A stretch of 20,498 bases of DNA. Origin: Nemertoderma westbladi (lineage: Eukaryota > Xenacoelomorpha > Nemertodermatida > Nemertodermatidae). A program made the position numbers and the translations under genes. Under the pieces are notes generated by a model, which made no database searches, had not been told where the DNA came from, and saw nothing but the letters and a program-made list of their open reading frames with translations. Location: positions 1-20,498 of the forward strand of contig JAUCBJ010003572.1 in assembly GCA_032718475.1 (NCBI GenBank), in the 5' to 3' direction. Each line of letters starts with the position of its first letter. The first letter of the stretch is position 1. Of the stretch, positions 17,177 through 20,498 are shown one piece after another.

Positions 17177-17644
17177 ATGGGTAGAACAAAGCGAAACAAA
17201 TCCACGAAAAAGGAGTTGGATTATGGAGCTACAGGGATGTCTAAGATTTACAAAACCAAACTCATCAAGGTACCTGGTATTGGTCCGATTTTCTGCCAGC
17301 GGATGGAAAGGAAGGGAATAACAAAGACAAATCAGCTCATAAAACGCTACTTGGACCTCAAGGGGGATTACACACAGTTTGCGGGATTTATGTATAGAGT
17401 TTCCGGACCGCATCTCTCGAAAAGGCACTTCAATCAAGTCTACAAATGGATGGTTGCACTAAGTACAGGTTACTGCACACCCAAAGCTTATCGGCGTGAA
17501 AGTGATAATCCGGAAGCCGGGATAAGGGAAACTTTATCAGGGACCAGCAAGGTAGAAATAAGTAACTGTCTGTGTGCGCAATCAAACTCAAGGGGAAGAA
17601 AACGCACCCGTTCAAAGAACTCAAAAGTCTCAAGGAAACGATAA
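17177..17644 (+). CDS. BAF-like (barrier-to-autointegration factor) protein
   Basis: An intact 155-codon frame with a good start context (AAAATGG). Residues about 26-99 resemble the BAF/BANF1 fold: a helix-hairpin-helix KVPGIGPIFCQRMERKGITK (31-50), QLIKRYLDLKGDYTQF (53-68) and a final helix HFNQVYKWMVAL (84-95). BAF dimers bind and bridge double-stranded DNA without sequence preference, act in nuclear envelope assembly, and shield retroviral cDNA from self-integration. BAF is about 89 residues; this protein adds a basic N-terminus and a 55-residue tail ending in an Arg/Lys/Ser cluster (RKRTRSKNSK), a likely nuclear signal or extra DNA contact. It is in one exon. Candidate AATAAA signals lie near 18186 and 18227. 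The fold assignment rests on motif order and helix spacing. Confidence 0.75.
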   Translation: MGRTKRNKSTKKELDYGATGMSKIYKTKLIKVPGIGPIFCQRMERKGITKTNQLIKRYLDLKGDYTQFAGFMYRVSGPHLSKRHFNQVYKWMVALSTGYCTPKAYRRESDNPEAGIRETLSGTSKVEISNCLCAQSNSRGRKRTRSKNSKVSRKR

Positions 17645-18434
17645 AACTTGACTATTTAAAGTCGAACTGATGTAAAGGAAACCAAACAGATAGACGTAGA
17701 AAAGCAACTCAAATCAAAACAGAACTATTAATTATTATCTTTATAACAAATATTTAGACATACAGCAGATTAGATTAGATGTATTTAGTGACAAATTGTA
17801 TACATTACTGTATTACACTTCAGTAATACACTTAGCTGATCGTTTAAAATTCTTATATTGTTTCTTCATTATTACGCGTAATTAATATTCTAGAATTAAG
17901 TGAAAAACATTAGAATTATTTCAATTTGCGTCTGAAAAAGGGTGCCTTTGAATTTAGATGAATATCTCCTGAAGTTATTGGTGAAATTGAAACGGTTTTC
18001 AGATTCGGAATCTGCAGACTAAGGCGTTTCTAATGATACTGTATTTGTGGAGTGGCTTAGCGAGAAAATAGTGACAAAAGTGCGAAAAGGTTTTTGTGAG
18101 AAACTATGTGTAGGCCTATAAACATGACAAAAATCCCTTGCTCCATAAAGATTTGTAGTGGAACATTTAGTGCATGTCAGAAACAAATAAAAGGTGGAGT
18201 ATGGGAGAATGACCATATGTTCCGCAAAATAAAGACATAATCTTTTTTTGGTCATTAACAAGGTAATATAAAATCCCGAAAATGTGGTTCGGATTTATTG
18301 CGAATTACTTTTGTGTTTTATGCAAGATTGACTCGCCTATATTTCAGATCTTATTTAACACGGAGTTATTGTAGAATGGAAAATTGGTAACTCGGGCAAG
18401 TTGAGGTTACTGTTAGACCTACTCTATTAAATCT
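17645..18434. other. AT-rich 3' flank, no gene seen
   Basis: Contains AATAAA hexamers near 18186 and 18227 and otherwise no supported feature. The minus-strand open stretch at 18019-18261 has no recognisable content. Confidence 0.45.
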
Positions 18435-18493
18435 GGTTAGCGCTACTGATGAGGCCTGTTAGGCCGAAACGTGCGTATAGCGTTGGTTCAACC
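18435..18493 (+). ncRNA. Type I hammerhead ribozyme, short stem III
   Basis: All core parts are present in order. Stem I inner strand CGCTA (18441-18445) is followed by CTGATGA (18446-18452). Stem II is GGCC/GGCC (18453-18456 with 18462-18465) with loop TGTTA. The GAAA core (18466-18469) comes next. Stem III is ACG/CGT (18469-18471 with 18474-18476), closed by a two-base loop. The cleavage-site A is 18477, and stem I' is TAGCG (18478-18482). An outer stem I helix GGTT/AACC (18435-18438 with 18490-18493) encloses an asymmetric internal loop, where the loop contact to stem II usually forms. It would self-cleave after 18477. Hammerheads with tiny stem III are known from Penelope-like elements and retrozymes, so this may mark a relic of one. 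Confidence 0.9.
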
Positions 18494-18970
18494 CCCGGTG
18501 ACGCGCTCCCATTTTTTCCACTTCTGAACAAACCCATAATATTACAAACCCATAATATTACGACCTACTCTATACTGTATTCAATCCGCTATGCGCTCCA
18601 ACCAGAAAATGGGAAGGCGGAGCCAATTTACCAATATTGGCCGAAAGTGCGGGAAATAACAATGAGAAAGGAGAGATGGCGTTGTTAGAGCAAGCAAGCT
18701 ATTAGTGTCCAAAAACTTAAACGTTGACTCTCTTTTTAAACTTGAATTTCTCGAACTCTAGTAGTTTTCAGTGGACTCACTATGTGTCCTCAAATAGAGC
18801 TTCGAATTGGGGGTAGTATAAGCATTATTATGGTTGACTTTGAATTAGCAACATCCTATAAATAGTAAAAAATAACGGAAAATTTGGGTTTGCCCCAACG
18901 TCCGACACCATGGAATTGGCCATAATGTATATAGAGTAGGCTTATTCAGGTTATATTTCTTGGCAGCTAC
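18494..18970. other. Spacer, possible remainder of the ribozyme-bearing element
   Basis: No coding gene was supported. Apart from the 16-bp duplication at 18530 it holds a small inverted repeat near 18625 (CCAAT with ATTGG). It could be the body of a non-autonomous retrozyme, but no second ribozyme was found. Confidence 0.35.
18530..18561. repeat. 16-bp perfect direct duplication
   Basis: AAACCCATAATATTAC occurs at 18530-18545 and again at 18546-18561 without a gap. Confidence 0.95.
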
Positions 18971-19130
18971 AGCAGCTTGGTCTAGTGGTGACATTACTGT
19001 GCTTCCGATTAGGGAGACCGGGTTCGATCCCTAGATGGGGCAGCACTGTTTGGGCACAGTGCTTTAAATGCTGCAGCCTAGCCCAACCCCGGCTGTCATC
19101 CTTCAGTGGTCGTTAAATGGGAACCAAGGC
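18971..19130 (+). mobile_element. tRNA-derived SINE
   Basis: A tRNA-like head carries both RNA polymerase III promoter boxes: A box TGGTCTAGTGG (18978-18988) and B box GGTTCGATCC (19021-19030), at tRNA-like spacing. The acceptor stem does not pair and the T stem is imperfect, so this is not a working tRNA gene. A structured body follows (CAGCACTG with CAGTGCT, then GGCTGTCATCCTTCAGTGG). The 3' end is uncertain. Confidence 0.75.
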
Positions 19131-19929
19131 AACTTGGGAAACAGAGTGGAAGGGTTTACTGTGGAAGATCATCAACCATGGTGGTGAACAGGCATTCCTT
19201 GGCTTAACGAGCCTAAAAGATTCTCCCATTCATTACTTGGCATGTCATTTCCCAATGAGCACACCAAACTATTCCCAGGTTAAAATGTACCAATTATAAT
19301 GCACGTGGAGGTTTCTCAATATATATTAAGCAAATAATAGGTCCTCACACGATGACCAAAGGTCATTTCAGATGAAAATAGATGTATGAGTTGAGTAGGC
19401 TTTGGTTTGGAAATCAGGGTTGAAACCTTGTATTGTAAGTTAATGGCAGTGATTTTGTAATGACTTGCGTACTACACCATGTCCTGGAATATAGTGTCGT
19501 TATTCAGGTACATGCCCCCCCCCCCCAAATTTTTCTACAAATCTTAATGAGATTGCATGAAATTTGAAACAGAGTAGTTTCACCTCCTCCTCCTCCTCCG
19601 TGGGTGAGCCAGAATTTTTATTTTTGCTTTCAATCTTTAGCTACAAGCGTTTAAAAAATGTGTCTCCGGTGATATTTCACCAGTTACACTCCAGTTATTC
19701 TTCAACCTTATAGTGATTTGTTGGTACTGATGGAAAGCTGGCCATGTAAGGATTCCAAATATGTAACATAATCTGAATTTCGTTGAAAATAGCTGAGATA
19801 TGAGCGTTCAAATGTTACATGGTTTTGCATAGGCTGCATTGGCTATTTTATTCTATTAAATAAAAATACGATATTCTAGAACATTTTGTTTATTTATGAA
19901 TAGCTACGTAATAGTATAATACAATCTAA
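19131..19929. other. Non-coding stretch with simple repeats
   Basis: No gene was seen. Contains a run of 12 C (19515-19526) and a CTC triplet run near 19585. Confidence 0.5.
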
Positions 19930-20424
19930 CAATTAAACCAATCTAACAAACTGACTCCTGAACCTAATAAACGCAAGTCTATTTATGAAGTCTTTGCACA
20001 ACCATCTCAAATCCACAGTAGCTTATCGGATGATACAAGCGCTATAATTAACTATTTAAACAGTCTAAGCAAAGATGCCACACCTGGAATGGTCCTCCCT
20101 TTTCCCGAAGCTTACAGCTCTTTGAATCCTGGTCAATGGATTAGTGATGATACTATCTCTGGCTTTCTTTCTGAGTATTGAATACTTGCGCAGGCTTCAC
20201 CTAGTGTGGCTGCAATACCAATCCATCTTGGCACTATTCTGAGCTAGAATAGTTTTGGTGAACTGACTGCAATTAAGTATTTGGCACGTCAATATTTGGG
20301 CCTATATCTCAAGAATCCACCTGACCTTCATCTGATTCCAGAATTCATTAATAATAATCACTTTGTGCTTCATGTTGCTGATACACAAAACAAAACAATA
20401 TTTTTCCTTAACTCGCTCAGATAG
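19930..20424 (+). pseudogene. Ulp1-like (C48) cysteine protease fragment with stops
   Basis: One phase, read from 19930, encodes a recognisable Ulp1/SENP-type domain interrupted by TGA (20179-20181) and TAG (20245-20247) and ended by TAG (20422-20424). Landmarks are GQWISDDTISGFLSEY (the WLND-type helix), VAAIPIHLG, a LIPEF block, NNNHFVLHVADT with the catalytic-position His (20359-20361), and IFFLNSL, where Asn (20410-20412) stands in place of the catalytic Asp. The Cys segment is not found in this frame; a G run directly after the last stop may mark an indel. Such proteases process SUMO-like proteins in host genes and also occur in some transposons, and I cannot tell which this was. Confidence 0.65.
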
Positions 20425-20498
20425 GGGGGGAAACTGGACGCAATAAAATTTCAATCCCTCTCCAGGGGAAATTCAACGCAAATAACAGCTGATTACTC

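Noticed and set aside
18971-19043. Functional tRNA gene
   Set aside because: The A and B boxes are good, but the acceptor stem does not pair and the T stem is degenerate. A SINE head fits better.

Overview
The window looks like accessory DNA from a metazoan, probably a marine invertebrate. It is AT-rich, has long non-coding stretches, and is packed with retroelements. It holds only two clean host-type reading frames (an SLC22-family transporter and a BAF-like protein), each in one open frame without visible introns. The frequent TAGGCCT words remind me of echinoderm DNA, but that is a weak hint and I do not assign a species.

Layout. Bases 1-2095 hold a broken, minus-strand non-LTR retrotransposon: endonuclease tail, linker, reverse transcriptase and C-terminal region. 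Bases 2096-4040 hold no recognisable gene, but contain a 39-bp palindrome, a diverged 170-bp tandem duplication, a 16-bp triplet repeat and two unassigned open frames. Bases 4042-5053 form an inverted-repeat element: two mirror-image arrays of a GGAACTAA box, spaced close to whole helical turns, around a central palindrome. An intact SLC22/organic-ion-transporter-like gene follows at 5528-7297.

Bases 7552-16555 are a 9-kb BEL/Pao-type LTR retrotransposon. It has LTRs of 1357 and 1375 bp, gag zinc knuckles, a retropepsin, a reverse transcriptase N-terminus fused by a large deletion to the integrase tail (DUF5641), a 70-bp minisatellite, and then a 2.5-kb extra coding region in the env position. 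That extra region encodes a protein with features of a DEDDy 3'-5' exonuclease followed by CCHC zinc knuckles. The LTRs carry five copies each of a 19-nt word that folds as a GNRA tetraloop hairpin with a bulged A. Two more copies lie inside the extra coding region, in two different reading frames, so the word appears to be conserved as nucleic acid.

Downstream are a BAF-like DNA-binding protein gene (17177-17644), a well-formed type I hammerhead ribozyme (18435-18493) of the short-stem-III kind known from Penelope-like elements and retrozymes, a tRNA-derived SINE (about 18971-19130), and a decayed Ulp1-like (C48) cysteine protease coding segment (19930-20424).

The most unusual signals are the exonuclease/zinc-knuckle cargo of the BEL element with its repeated RNA hairpins, the hammerhead ribozyme, and the helically phased mirror arrays. 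All calls come from reading the sequence; no database search or folding program was run.
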